Both the position numbers and the translations under genes were made by a program. DNA of 64,000 nucleotides from the NCBI GenBank assembly GCA_000320605.2, contig KB445793.1, positions 880,556-944,555 of the forward strand, written 5' to 3'. The stretch comes from Gelatoporia subvermispora B. Its lineage: Eukaryota; Basidiomycota; Agaricomycetes; Polyporales; Gelatoporiaceae. The notes beneath the pieces were generated by a model. The model made no database searches. It was not told where the DNA came from and saw nothing but the letters and a program-made list of their open reading frames with translations. Positions 25,901 to 37,179 of this stretch are shown here, piece after piece (the stretch's first letter is position 1; each line of letters starts with the position of its first letter).

Positions 25901-28900
25901 CCGCCCAGGACAACTTTGTTCGTCGGTGCCCACTGCTCACTGATGATTTCGCGCGCGCATCACGGTGGTGGTGGGACGGCCCATCAGGCGATTAATGAGA
26001 TGTGACTCCATGCGTCTGCGTCGATGAGTCGATGACCCGATGGTGGGCTGCGGTGCGGCCAGCGTCCGCATCCGCCTCTGCGTTCCATTCGCCCGCACGC
26101 CAGTGGCCCGCGGTCCATCAGAGAAGAGGCTAGCGCCTATCGAGTGATGCAGAAGGCGGGCTGCCTTCCTGTAAGTTCCATCAGCACCGAACGCAGATAG
26201 TCCGCAGGCTGCTGCTGCCCGTGCCTGGCGCTGGCCGAAGAAGATGCGTGTGTATGTGTGCGCGTGCGAGCCGCCCTGCGCCGCTGCGTTTCGGCGCGAG
26301 ATTATCAGAACGCGTGCTGGGCCGTGGAAGGGAGGGGGTGGGGAGTTTCGATGCGTTTGGTGTACCTGCAAACAGGCACTGCAGACGGGCAGACACCAAG
26401 GGCAGGTGGTGTGGCGGGAGAGCGGGATCTGGTTCAGGGATAATTTGGAGACTGATTTAGGTGTAATTTGGGGACAATAGGGAAGCCCAGCCGAGCTTCC
26501 CCCACCGCTGATAACTTAATTTCCACGCCGCGCGTCCCGCGCACGACGCTAGGCTGATGGTCGGAAGGCGCAAACGGGTCAGACCGCCCCGACGCAGGTC
26601 GCGCGACAGAAAGGAGCACGCGAAACCAGATCCTGCTCTCCCGGGCACGTTCAGTCAATCACCCTTCACGCTGACGCACGCGCGAGCGTGTCGAGCACCC
26701 ACGCATGACAGGCCCAAAGGAGAAAATAGACGGCGCATGTCCGCATCAGTCTATCGCTTCCTCGAGTGCGAAAAAATAGGCTGTTTGCGCGCGACGAACA
26801 GCGCGTGCTGGACGACGGGCTGTGTCGGTGGGGCCCGCTCCCACCTGCGGTCCCAGCAGGCTGCAGCGCCGTCAAAATCGGAAGCGCGCCTGCCGCCGGG
26901 GAATGAATGTGGGAATGCAGGATACCGTCCAGGATGCCCAACTCCCCAGCACGGTGCTCGTGAAGTGAAGAGCACGATAGGGAGCTGGCTCTGCAGAGAC
27001 AGCATCCATCCATCGTGATGCAGAAGCCGTCCGCGAGAAGTCACCGTGGGCCGTGTGGGACCACCGCTGCGCCGTGGGCAGTGTCTCAGAGCTCCGATGC
27101 GCGCGGAGAGCAGCTCTCCGCCAGGCGGCGGGACACACTTTGCGGGTGGGCAGGTGATCTGCGCACTTTGGACGGCGGCGGGGGCGCTCGCGCGGGGCAC
27201 GCTGTGCCCTCCGCCGGCCTGGCCCGCACGCACATCATCGCGGGGTGATGCAGAGACGCAGAGTGCCCCCCGCGCCGCACACACCAAACGCGCGCAAGTG
27301 GCCGCGCGGGCCACATATGTGTATCGCAGCAACGCACGCCGGCCGCGCGGGTTCTCTTCCATGTCCGCGGTGGCAGGCCCCAGGCAGAATCGCTCCGGTG
27401 CAGCACGCACGACAGGCAGACGCAGGGTGCGAATCGCCCATCGGCGCCGGCGTCGGGCGAGCCCTGCTGCGCGGGGAATGGAAGGGGGCCGGGTGCTGCA
27501 ATCTGCCTGGCCCCCTCCCGCGTGCCTTCGCGGAGCACTTACACCGGTGCATGCCACTGCGCACGAAAATACAGGCGGGTGCTTCGCTAACCACCCAGCG
27601 GTTGTGTTGCCCCCGAGATACATGCGCGCTGCGCGGACGGCGGCGCAGGCCAGGATGCGCTGGGCGGAGAGTGAGAGGATCGAGGCCGCGTGCGGCGCGG
27701 CGGCTGCTCGCCCAGCCCTGGGACGCCCGCGCGGGCTCGAGATCAGATCGCAGCGCCTCGCAGGGGCTCTCGAAGGCTGCAATGGAAAGCCGCAATTCCA
27801 TATCGCGCCGCGTGCGCCCTGGCGCGACCACGCCGGCCATGCAGCACTGTCCGCGCACACCAGCACATGACCGCGCCCGCACCCCCGGGCGCGATCGCAG
27901 TCGCGCGTCGACAGCCGGGCGCGGAGTGTGCTTCGGTGGGTGATGGGAGGGTCCGTGATGAGGCGCGGACGCAGCAGCAGCCTCGCGGGTGGGAGTGCTG
28001 CTGGCCCATCCGGCGGCATCAAATCGATGATATCGATGAGCGCGCGGGCGAGTTTCGTTGATGGCGATGGCGAGGACAGCCCTGCGGCCTGCGTGTGGCT
28101 GCACGCGGCCCCGCCGTCCCAGCATCACCTCCACTACCACCGAGCGTCGAGCGCGTCCTGGCGACGATGGGAACGCGCGCGCCGCAACGGCGTGATCATC
28201 TGGAAGGGCCACGCTCGAGATCACCGGAGCACACGGGGCGGTACCAGATAGCGATCTTGCCTTCCGGTGACATGGCGGGTTGGTCGGATACCAAGAAGAA
28301 AGGATATGTCACCCGCCTCGCGACGACCAGAGAAATCCTCCGATTCGATGGTGCACCGTAGCCTCGCTTACGACACCGACTGCACTCGCCCGCCGCCGGA
28401 GGGACCGACCCTCCGTCGGCTGCTGCCGGCTGCCCTCGGCGACGGCCCCTCTCCCCGGCCTCTGCGCCACCGCCTAGCGGCCTCTTCATCGTGCTCACTT
28501 CGTCGTGCTGTGCGCACCATCTTTATACGGTCAGTACATGACCCCGCATTATGCGCAATCAACACTCGCCAGGCTATGTCTGACTCATTCTACCTGTTGC
28601 ATGTGGGCTTTGTCCGAGACGCCGGTAGCACTAACCTGTATGTTGCCGTTGTCTGTCGCCGCTCGCGACAAACGTCTCATCCACGCCTGCATCAGCTACG
28701 ATCTTGCTCGAGCACACCCAGCTCGCTGCATCTGAGCCCGCTTCTCGGATTCGTTCGAAGTCGAAGCACCTCATACACACTCGATCCAGCGATCGTCGGC
28801 TTTTCGGGCACGCTGCCATCACTGGCGTTCGCCTGGCCCTGCGTCTCCCCTCGCGAGCCAGCGCGCGCGCTGTGCGATCGGGTGTCGCGCCGAATTAGGC

Positions 28901-29258
28901 AAAGACGCGTTCGAGTCAAGGCTCGCGACCTGGCGCTCCCTTCGCCAGCCTGGCTGCGTCGGCCGAGCACTTGCACTCGTTCGTGCATAAAGAGGGGGGC
29001 AATTCGCCATGACCGACCCCATCCTTCGACTGCTCGCTGCTATCGAGTCAGGCTAGAGCCTCTTCAACGTAGGTCTTATATTTCGATAAAATTGAGGCCA
29101 GGGGGATCCCGATCACGTCGTGATTCCATGCATCTTCCATGCCCGCATTTCTCTGAGCGAGATCGAGAACCATTGCCTTATATTTTCACATTTCTGGAGC
29201 CAGTCGATTGGCCAGGATAGCTGACCGAATCTTGTTCGATGATGTACCAGCCGCTCAT
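22977..29258. other. 6.3-kb GC-rich stretch without a convincing gene
   Basis: Very GC- and CpG-rich DNA. Frames of up to 423 codons exist, but several overlap in opposite phases (for example both strands of 26.7-28.2 kb), have Arg/Ala/Pro/His-biased composition, no domain, and no good splice-joined partners. The left end is the 3' UTR of the homeobox gene, followed by a CT-rich microsatellite (about 23254-23303). The right end (about 28.3-29.25 kb) is less GC-rich and is probably the promoter of the methyltransferase gene. It may hold a non-coding transcript; the sequence alone cannot show that. Confidence 0.5.
23254..23303. repeat. CT-rich microsatellite
   Basis: Imperfect (TC)n/(TATC)n tract of about 50 bp in the presumed 3' UTR or downstream flank of the homeobox gene. 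Confidence 0.7.
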
Positions 29259-30244
29259 ATGACTTCGCCCGAGAATGACACCTGGTCTGCGGCGACCTAC
29301 AACAAGACCGCCGCCTTCGTGTACTCTGCAGAGTTCACCTCTCCGGTCCTGAACCTCTTGGAAGCCAAGCCTGGCGAGACGATCATCGACTTTGGTTGTG
29401 GCACAGGCGAGCTCACCCTGCAGATCCAGGCGCAAGTCGGCGACGCAGGTGCTGTCGTGGGCGTGGACAACAGCGCCAGCATGGTAAGATTCTTAGCGAA
29501 AATCAGTGTCAATGCGTGGCTGATTAACGCGTGCCCTAGATCGAGAAATGTAAGGCCAACGGCATCGTCAACGCGTTTGTCGGGGATATACAGGACCTCC
29601 AGCTACCCGCGGAGCTGCCACTGGCCTTGCACGGCGGCTACGACGCGGTGTTTTCAAACGCCGCGATCCATTGGTGCAAGCGGAGCCCCCAGGGCGTGCT
29701 CCAGAGCGCGAAACGCCTGCTTAAGCCCGGAGGACGGTTTGTTATTGAAATGGGCGGGCATCTGAACTGTGTCGGTCAGTCGACGTTCCCGGCCCTGCAT
29801 GGAAACTCTGTTCATCATAACTTTATGGTTGACAGGCTTGGTCGGCACCCTCCACGAGGTGCTGCGAAGCAAGGGGTACAAGCCCGAAGAGCGCAATCCC
29901 TGGTACTTCCCCACTCCGGAGGCATACAAGAATGTAAATTTGGTCTTAATCACGCCGGGCAGATGCTGATACTGTTATTGCTATATCGCGCAAAGCTCCT
30001 GGAGGCTGCCGGCTTTGACGTGCAGCATGTCTCCCTCCATCCCAGAAGGACGCCCCTGAGCGGCACGCTCGTCGACTGGATGCGCCTATTCTGCCGCGTC
30101 TCCATGTTCCAGGGCATGAGCGACGAGGAGGCAGAGGACATCATGCGTCGCGTAGAGGACATCTGCCGCGTCGATTGCATGGACGAGCAGGGCAAGTGGT
30201 GGCTCATGTACAGCCGCCTGCGCGTCGTCGCCTTCCTCCGTTGA
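29259..30244 (+). CDS. SAM-dependent methyltransferase (type 11 / trans-aconitate methyltransferase-like)
   Basis: Spliced model: 29259-29483, 29540-29774, 29836-29933, 29996-30244; 268 aa, phases close. Residues 41-52 carry motif I (TIIDFGCGTGEL), which binds S-adenosylmethionine. VVGVDNSASM follows as the acidic strand-2 motif, then FVGDIQDL, then FSNAAIHW and LLKPGGRFVIEMGG as the post-I motifs. The C-terminal lid includes LLEAAGFDV. This order is typical of small-molecule methyltransferases near the trans-aconitate and malonyl-ACP methyltransferase groups. Substrate cannot be told from sequence, and no targeting peptide or membrane segment is seen. An alternative acceptor at 29962 would give a 29-nt intron and is rejected; 29995 gives 62 nt and restores NLLEAAGF. 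It converges on the F-box gene, with only 54 bp between stop codons. Confidence 0.88.
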
Positions 30245-30298
30245 TCACATACATACAAAGGTCCATTATGCGTTGTATTATCCAGTCTTTACATGCGT

Positions 30299-32286
30299 TC
30301 AAGCCTGCGAGCTATGCTCAGACGCATCGTCCATGGCTTCGTCTTCCTGTATCTCCTGCTCCTGCCGCTCCTTGGCCCTCTTCGCCAAGAGGTCCCGCTC
30401 CTTGAACGTCACCAGACCCGTCCCGCTCCACCGCGGCCAGTACCGATGCACCGCCTGCGTGCCCACCCGCGGTATGGCGATGCACGGCCCCGGCCCGCGC
30501 ATCCACTCCACCTGCGCCACATACGGCGCAAACGCATCCGCGCCCCCCGTGCCCTCCCCGGCGAGCTCGCCCTCGGTCACGCGCAGCTGGCGCAGGGGCG
30601 CGCCGCACGCCGCACGGCCCTTCGCGAGCGCGAGGAGCGCCCAGCGCAGCTCGGGCGCCGCGCCGCACGCGAGGTGCACGCTGAGCGCGCCGAGCCGGGG
30701 GAGGACGCGCGCGTCGCCGGCGAGGCGCTCGAGCACGCGGTACGCCGCCTGCTCGTCCGGCCCGCGCGCGCTGGACGCGAGCGCGAGGCACGTCGCCGCG
30801 CGCGCGGCGCGCAGCGCGCGCAGCTCAGCCAGCGGGAGGTCCTCGAGCCAGAGCAGCGTGACCGTGTCGAGCGGGAGCGCCTCGAGGAGCGCCTCGGCCC
30901 AGTCCGCGGGGCGCTGCGCGCCGTCGGGGAGCCGCAGGTCGAGCCGCGTGCCCGTGTCGTCGTTGAGCGCGAGCACGGTGACCACGCGGACGCCGAGGCT
31001 GATGCGCAGGCGCGCGAAGCGGCCCATCCCGGTGAGCGAGAACAGGTCCGGGAGGTGCGCCTGCCAGGGGAGATAGCTCGCGATGTCGACGCGCAGGGCG
31101 CAGGACGGGGGGATGGAGATGCACCGGAGGAGGAAGAGTGTGGCGTGCACGAACAGTTCGCCCAGGACCAGCCTCTCGAGGTTGTGCAGAGGGACAGCCG
31201 GGCCGGCCGTGCGGTCGTCCGGCAGCTGGGCATGCACCGCGTGTACGATGAGCTCCTTCAGCTTGGGGAATCCCCGCAGCCAGATGAGCATGTCCGTAAA
31301 GTTCCAGGACATCTCGCGAGAGCCGCAGTTGTGGATGCAAAGGTGCGTCAGGTTCGGCCATGTGTTCGCAGGGAGCCAGAGGGTCCGCCGGAGCGTCAGC
31401 TCCTCGAGCAGCGGAGAGCAGTTCTTGAAGAGCACAGGATGCTGGCTCCAGTTTCCGACGTCCCGCACGCCCCAGAAGTCGATTGCAAGTCGCTTCAGCC
31501 CAAATGCCGGGAAGCTCAGGATCGTATGGTCAAGACGCATCGGGATGTGCGTAGACAGGCTGCACATGTAGAGCTCCTCGAACTTGTAGCTGTATGCGTG
31601 GCGCCGAATCGGATCGAGGGTGCGCATATCTTCGTGTCGGATGTAATGGACCCTAAGTGGCAGTGCCTTGCAGCGCTTGACGACGTGGTAGATGGCATCA
31701 CCGACGGTACCGTTGACTCTGGTCCAAAGATTTGGGTCTTGCACGATGACGCGATGCCAGAGCTTACAGACACTTGACAGCCTGAAGAGGACCTGGAAGT
31801 CTCGTGTGATATCCCATGGCCGGACGAAGACTGGGACGTCATGGGTCTCCCACTCGTACAAGCGGGACGGGCCGGCTTCCTCCATGACCTGCTTCAAGAG
31901 GCCCTCGAGGGGCACAGCCGAGGCTTCGTGGAAGACCATACTCAGGATCTCGGGTGGGAGACTTTGCGTTGCGGGACGGAAGCTATTGAACATTGAGTGG
32001 ATATCGGCTATTCCCAGATGTAAGAGCTGCTCCAGGCTCTCAAGCTATTCGTAATCAGGTGAGTAATGTACGTGGTGAAAGACAACGGAACATTCGGACT
32101 TACTTCGCCCGCACTGTAATGTGCAGAGAAAAATTAGACACCGTCTCCTGAATCTATATAAGTAGTGGCATACCCCAAGTTACTTTGCGGATCATTCAGC
32201 CTTGCACGGATCATTGTCGCGAGCTCGAGCGTACTGAAGCGCTTCATTGCTGCGAGGTGTTGCAAGGGCAGTTCATCCATCTCCAT
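30299..32286 (-). CDS. F-box protein with leucine-rich-like C-terminal region
   Basis: Minus-strand model: 32286-32174, 32113-32104, 32044-30299; 622 aa, phases close. The middle exon is only 10 nt, with a good acceptor (ATTACAG) and donor (GTAAGT). It joins NLG to AGE/LESLEQLL, so the first ATG of exon 1 (MEMDELPL) is used rather than the internal one at 31993. The F-box lies near residues 70-130 (SLPPEILSMVF, then LSSVCKLWHRVI and LWTRV), as in Agaricomycete F-box proteins that serve as SCF ubiquitin-ligase adaptors. The remainder has irregular leucine-rich segments (LLEELTLRRTLWLP, LTHLCIHNCG, LKELIVHAV) that would recognise the substrate, which is unknown. A TATAAAA box lies 64 bp upstream. 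The C-terminal third is far more GC-rich than the N-terminal part. Confidence 0.85.
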
Positions 32287-32349
32287 AACGGCGAAGAAAG
32301 ACAAGTACAGAGTCAAGATGTTTTCTGGCCACAATGGCCACAGCCATCG

Positions 32350-32357
32350 TTTTTATA
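32350..32357 (-). promoter_or_regulatory. TATA box of the F-box gene
   Basis: TATAAAAA on the minus strand, 64 bp before the start codon at 32286. An out-of-frame ATG at 32347 sits too close to this box to be in the mRNA if initiation is about 30 bp downstream. Confidence 0.6.
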
Positions 32358-33262
32358 CCGCTAGCGTGCATCCGGCACGTTTACAGCCAAACCGCGGGTC
32401 CCGCACGAGTGATGGCATTGCTTCGCTTGCGGATTCAGACACGCGACAGAGGTTATGGACAGTCTACAGAGCTGCAGCCAGTATATTGTCGCTGTCGGAG
32501 CATTTTGATACGCCAGTTGTCGTCGTGCAGAGGATACAAAGAACACAGGAAGCACGAGGAGGAGGACGAAAATGGCAGCAGTAGAATTAGAGGCAGCATG
32601 GCGAGCACGCCATCCGATGATTCCGATCGATACAGCTTGCCGAGCGCCGATCCCAGCACGTGACGTACGCTAGCCGCCACCGACGCGCATGGACGTGTTG
32701 GACGTGTCCTTGTGGTCGTATAGATTGGGCCAGCCTGCATTGGAGAGACCTAATTATACAGGAACTCAGGCGGACACTGTACCACTTCTGAGCCGAGGTC
32801 AATGCACAATAAAGTTCTCAGCCACCGCGAAGGCGCTCATCAAATTGAGCCGAGGGACCAGACGCCGCCAACATGGGCTTCAAACTCGGAGTGCCCCCGT
32901 AACGCTGAGACTCGACCAGCATCCATAGTGTTGATCGGCTTCATGCACAACATACAAGACTGATTTACTGCGCACGACCACCCCGCATCATCTCGTCTGT
33001 TGCTCTGCGTTCATACTCACTGGAATCTACTGCTACTTTCAGGCTTCAGCGACTCGGATTTGAAGTCTCACTTAACGCGTAGTGCATCACTCCCGACGTT
33101 GGGGCAGTCCAGAGTCTCACAAGGCCACCTGATCTCAGCCCGCAGCAAATATGACTGAGGTAGATAGCGCCTAAGCTATAGCAGCCTGCACATATTAATC
33201 ACCGTCTGTCCCAACATATCAAATCCTAATTACAGCCTTCAGACTTCACCCGGCACCCTATC
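32358..33262. other. intergenic region between two divergent genes
   Basis: About 900 bp between the F-box gene (minus) and the epoxide hydrolase (plus). It is moderately AT-rich and only short unpaired frames are present. No repeat or RNA gene was recognised. It presumably holds both promoters. Confidence 0.5.
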
Positions 33263-34872
33263 ATGGCGAATGGATATGAGCAGCCCTTCAGCATTACTGT
33301 TCCTCCCGAAGATCTTGAACTCTTGCGAAAGAAACTCGAAGTCGTCACCTTTCCTGACGAGATTGAACATGCGGACTGGGACTACGGTGTGCCACTTGCC
33401 CACATGAAGCGACTCGTCGCGCATTGGAAGGATGGTTTCGACTGGCGTAAGGCAGAAGGCAAAATCAATGCGTTCCCGCAGTTCACGCGCGATATCGACG
33501 TTGATGGATTCGGAACACTGAATATCCATTATGTGCATCAAAGGAGCGCAGTGGAGAATGCAATCCCGCTTCTGTTCATTCATGGCTGTGAGTTTCCGAT
33601 ACGTATCGACTTGCGGTGGTTCCGATGACCTTCGTGTATGCAAGGGCCAGGACACTTCATGGAGGCCCGTAAGATTATCCCGCTTCTTACTGCGTCGTCT
33701 CCTGACCAGCCAAGTTTTCATGTTATTGCGCCGAGTCTGCCGGGATTTGGATTCTCCGAGGCGCCAAAACAAAAAGGGTTCGCGCTTACACAATATGCTG
33801 AAGTGTGTTCGTTAGAAAGAGAGTCTTGAAGGACAGCTCATAAATGAATTGCAGGTTGCACACAAGCTAATGCTTGCACTCGGCTATCCCGAGTATGGTA
33901 TGAAGTCTAAACGGCATCGGCGTATCTGGTATTGACCTCGTAATACGTATAGTTGTCCAGGGTGGCGACTGGGGTTACACTGTGGGCTTGTGTCCGTTTA
34001 TAGTGCTCTCGCCCAGGGCTCAGTCTATGAAAGATTTCCAGAAAGTTGACTTTTATGTATGGTGGGAAGTCGGTAAAGGCTTGGCACAGTAATTTCGCAC
34101 CGTGAGTTCTTCAATCTGTTGCCTCTGCGAGGGCCGCATACCACATCCCATAGAGTCCTGTTCCCGTCTTTCTGGTCGAACCCCTTTCTCTTCCTGGCCG
34201 CCCTAGTGACCCCATGGACGCCTGCTGAACGTGCAGGACTGGAGCACACGAAGTTGTTTGGCGAAAATGAGATGGGCTATATCAAGCTGCAGTCCACTCG
34301 CCCGCAGACCCTCGGCTACGCCCTTGCAGATTCACCTGTAGCGCTCCTTGCATGGATCTATGAAAAGCTCATGCGATGGACGGACGAGTATCCCTGGGAG
34401 GACGATGAAGGTATGTTAGATAATCGTTGACGTTGACTATCCGCGACGACATGTTGTACAGTGTTGACCTGGGTATCGCTATACTGGTTCTCTCGCGCTG
34501 GTCCCGCTGCATCCGTCCGAATTTATTGCGAGACGATGCGAGCGGGTGAACTCAAGAGCCTGACAGCAAACAGGAGCTCTGTCCCACTTGGCTTCTCGTT
34601 CTTCCCCAAAGAAAACTTCGTTGTACCCAAGCTGTGAGTGGCTGCAACAAATTCAGTCACCATCCACTCATGCTGCACGTTTCTGATGCACTGATGCGTC
34701 ATGCAGATGGACCCGTGCTCTTGGAAATGTGATTTACGAATCTGAACACGAGCGCGGTGGACACTTCGCCGCCCACGAAAGGCCCGAAGACCTCGTGAGT
34801 GATGTGCGTCAAATGTTCGCAAAGGACGGGCCTGCACATGGAATTGTGCCGGGAAAGAGCGGGTATGCTTGA
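33263..34872 (+). CDS. microsomal-type epoxide hydrolase (EHN domain, alpha/beta hydrolase)
   Basis: Spliced model of eight exons: 33263-33587, 33645-33802, 33855-33897, 33953-33989, 34042-34101, 34154-34410, 34462-34633, 34707-34872; 405 aa with continuous frame. The N-terminal epoxide-hydrolase domain covers about residues 1-105 ([30 protein letters not shown]). The alpha/beta hydrolase core follows: HGWPG oxyanion motif (107-111), nucleophile Asp 181 in GGDWG, a [12 protein letters not shown] cap segment, and catalytic His 370 in [11 protein letters not shown]. Such enzymes open epoxides with water to give vicinal diols. No N-terminal anchor is visible, so it is probably soluble. The acceptor before exon 2 is AAG and the donor of intron 4 is GTGTCC, both weak; alternatives break the frame. 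A broken relative lies at 39294-39717. Confidence 0.85.
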
Positions 34873-37179
34873 AAAGTCTACTGTGCCGCTGGGGCCGGAA
34901 GTCTTCATTGACCCGTGGTGTTGTTCACTCCGATGTATATCAGCATTCCGCGTAAACTCAGTTCATGCCTTCACGTAACGAGTTTCGGACAGAGACTCTT
35001 GTGGCTGCAACTTACCCTTCTATGGCAGACACCGGAACTGTCCGCGCGGTCGGAAGTGGGCGAGCCGCTCGGCGCCCATGTACGGAGAATGTGAAGGTAC
35101 TAAAGCATACAAATTGCAGGCGTGCCTTCGTCGTGTTTCAACGATCGGAACTTAGGTGTATGTGATCATGATTAGCAACGACCGTGTTTACTGTTGAGAT
35201 GAGTGAGATCTCTACGAATATCGGATTCATCGGAAGATGTCGATGATTATCCGCTTTCATTCCGCGAGAGGCGGTGTATATCGGGATCGGGGTTCGGATC
35301 GTCGTGCATAGCGTAGCACAGACTCGCAACCAGCCATTTCTGGCTACATATCCTGCCTCTATCTGACAGGTAATTGTTTCGCTTCCTCACATCCACCTCC
35401 TTAGAGCAAGCACTGCTTCGGAAGAGGAGAAGCCAATGCATTTGGATTGAGCTAGGCTCGATATAATGGAACGCCTTCGCTCTAGGTTCAGGCACTTGAT
35501 AGAACACGCTGCAGCGTTCACGGGGCATGTGCCACTAGAAATGAATCCTAGGTGATGCTTGGCAAATCCATTGGGGGTGGACACTACCTTCATAGATTCA
35601 TAGCCGCGCTTCCTGCACAGATCCGAGCGTGAAGCAAAATCCGATTACCCGGTGTGGAACAGAATTAACTCCAAGCGCCCCCTCTGTGAATACGCCGCGG
35701 TGTAAGAGTACCCAACACGATCAGGATATGTATATGGTCAATGCAATTATGATGGGCCATACTCGCCCGATTTCTTCATGCTCATCAGGACTCTGCATTC
35801 TCAACGGATGAGAGCTATAGAGCCTTCTGTGCTGCCTATTGTGACCATCGAATTTGCTTTAGCTTTGCACAGGTTCCACGCACGGGACCTTTCAAGATGC
35901 GAACGACATGTTTGCAGAGTTATTAGAGGTTATTTGCTGGCACCTAGGTGCCAGTTCTGAATTATCAATTGAGCTCCACTTGTCTCTCGGCAAAAGTGCG
36001 GGAGGTGGCGCGCTTGGGGTTCAGAAAATTGCTCACCTAGGTGCCAGCAAATAAGCTCTATTTAATCTTCCCACTACTTGTAAGCAAGCGCTACTCGCTC
36101 GCCAATGCACTTAGAACGATCGCAGTATGCATAGGGAAGGATATTCAACACTGTGGTAGTCAAAATATGCAGTCAAGAAGCACAATGTGGCCTTTATCCG
36201 AGGATAATCACTGGAAAGAATCGCGCACAATGAGACAGTAGATACCGGCATGTGGTTTGGAGACTATACTTGTGCACCAGCTTTAACTTGTCTGACAACT
36301 TCCGGCATTGAGTAGACGGACACATCGGAGAATGAACGGTGGTACCGGAATGTACACACGCAAGCGAAGACATTCAGGCTGGTTCTTGGGTGCTGAGTCG
36401 TGTTTTGAAAACTCTGGAAGACGCATATACAAAACAAAATCATACCAGAAGACCCACTCCCCCTCGGTTTCGACCTGTAATCTGAACGTAACCGTGGGGT
36501 CGGAGCACGGCGCCGTTGCCGTCGCTCGTGGTGCTTGTACATGGCGACCTGGAAACTTGTTACGGCCTTGAGGTGCCTTGCCTCCTCGTTTCGTTTCGTT
36601 AATAGGCTGCGAGCACCGGAGTCGTGTCTGTGACGGAGCTGAGAGTGAGTTGGGAGGGGCACGAGCGGCGCAAAAGGTTGCACAGACGGAAGGATCTGCG
36701 TGTGCCGTGATGAGGTTGTAATTAGGATTGGGTGACGTCAGACGAGCGACTGTGGGAGTCAGTCTTAGGTCCAGTCGCAGAAGGTCGTCAAGTCGCAGCA
36801 GTGCCGCGGCTTGAAGTTCGATGCGCCCAAGTTCGCAGAGTAGGGCGGGTTTGGGAGCCCCTTTGGCAGCAGCTACATGCTGGATACTTCTGACAAGCAC
36901 GGTCTGGCAAGTTCTAGCTAAGAATGTAGAATTGTTTGAGCCGTTTCGTGTTGAAGAGAATCTGTTGGCTGGTTGTGTCGTCGAGAGTGAACGGGTATTT
37001 CTCACCCTTTACGGTGATCAGACACGTCAGTGTGACGCGTGTTCGTCGCTTGATCGGGCGCGGCAGGTCCAATTTCAATCGGGAATAGATGACTGATATG
37101 ACGGAGGATGTATGTTACAATGCAATGGAAAACGGTACAGTTTCATGTACAAGGTACTTTGCACACAGCGAAGTTTGCT
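34873..37179. other. intergenic region with MITE-like element; left edge of copy A
   Basis: 2.3 kb with no supported gene. Around 35758-35845 is a segment resembling 45940-46030, which marks the start of the duplicated module. Between about 35855 and 36950 the sequence has no counterpart in copy B, so about 1.1 kb was inserted here or lost there. That stretch includes the inverted-repeat element at 35924-36060. From about 36955 the similarity to copy B (from 46075) resumes. A 240-codon minus-strand frame over 36283-37005 has no domain and is not considered a gene. Confidence 0.55.
35924..36060. mobile_element. MITE-like element with 27-bp terminal inverted repeats and TA ends
   Basis: 35924-35950 and 36034-36060 are inverted copies of each other with one mismatch in 27 bp (core TTATTTGCTGGCACCTAGG). 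The outermost dinucleotide is TA at both ends, which fits a TA target-site duplication of the Tc1/mariner type. The inner 10 bp of each arm, CACCTAGGTG, is itself palindromic. The 83-bp loop has no coding capacity. Such small non-autonomous elements are moved by a transposase elsewhere; none is present in the window. A hairpin-forming regulatory element is the alternative. Confidence 0.65.

Noticed and set aside
26751..28224. Long minus-strand frames of 423 and 329 codons (and plus-strand frames over the same DNA)
   Set aside because: Several frames overlap in different phases, with Arg/Ala/Pro-rich composition and no domain. Stop codons are simply rare in this GC-rich DNA.
33990..34160. Epoxide hydrolase thought to be broken in its middle
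   Set aside because: A 52-nt intron (33990-34041) and a 60-nt exon (34042-34101) restore a continuous frame with [12 protein letters not shown].
36283..37005. 240-codon minus-strand frame
   Set aside because: No domain, poor composition, not conserved in copy B, and adjacent to a mobile-element-like segment.
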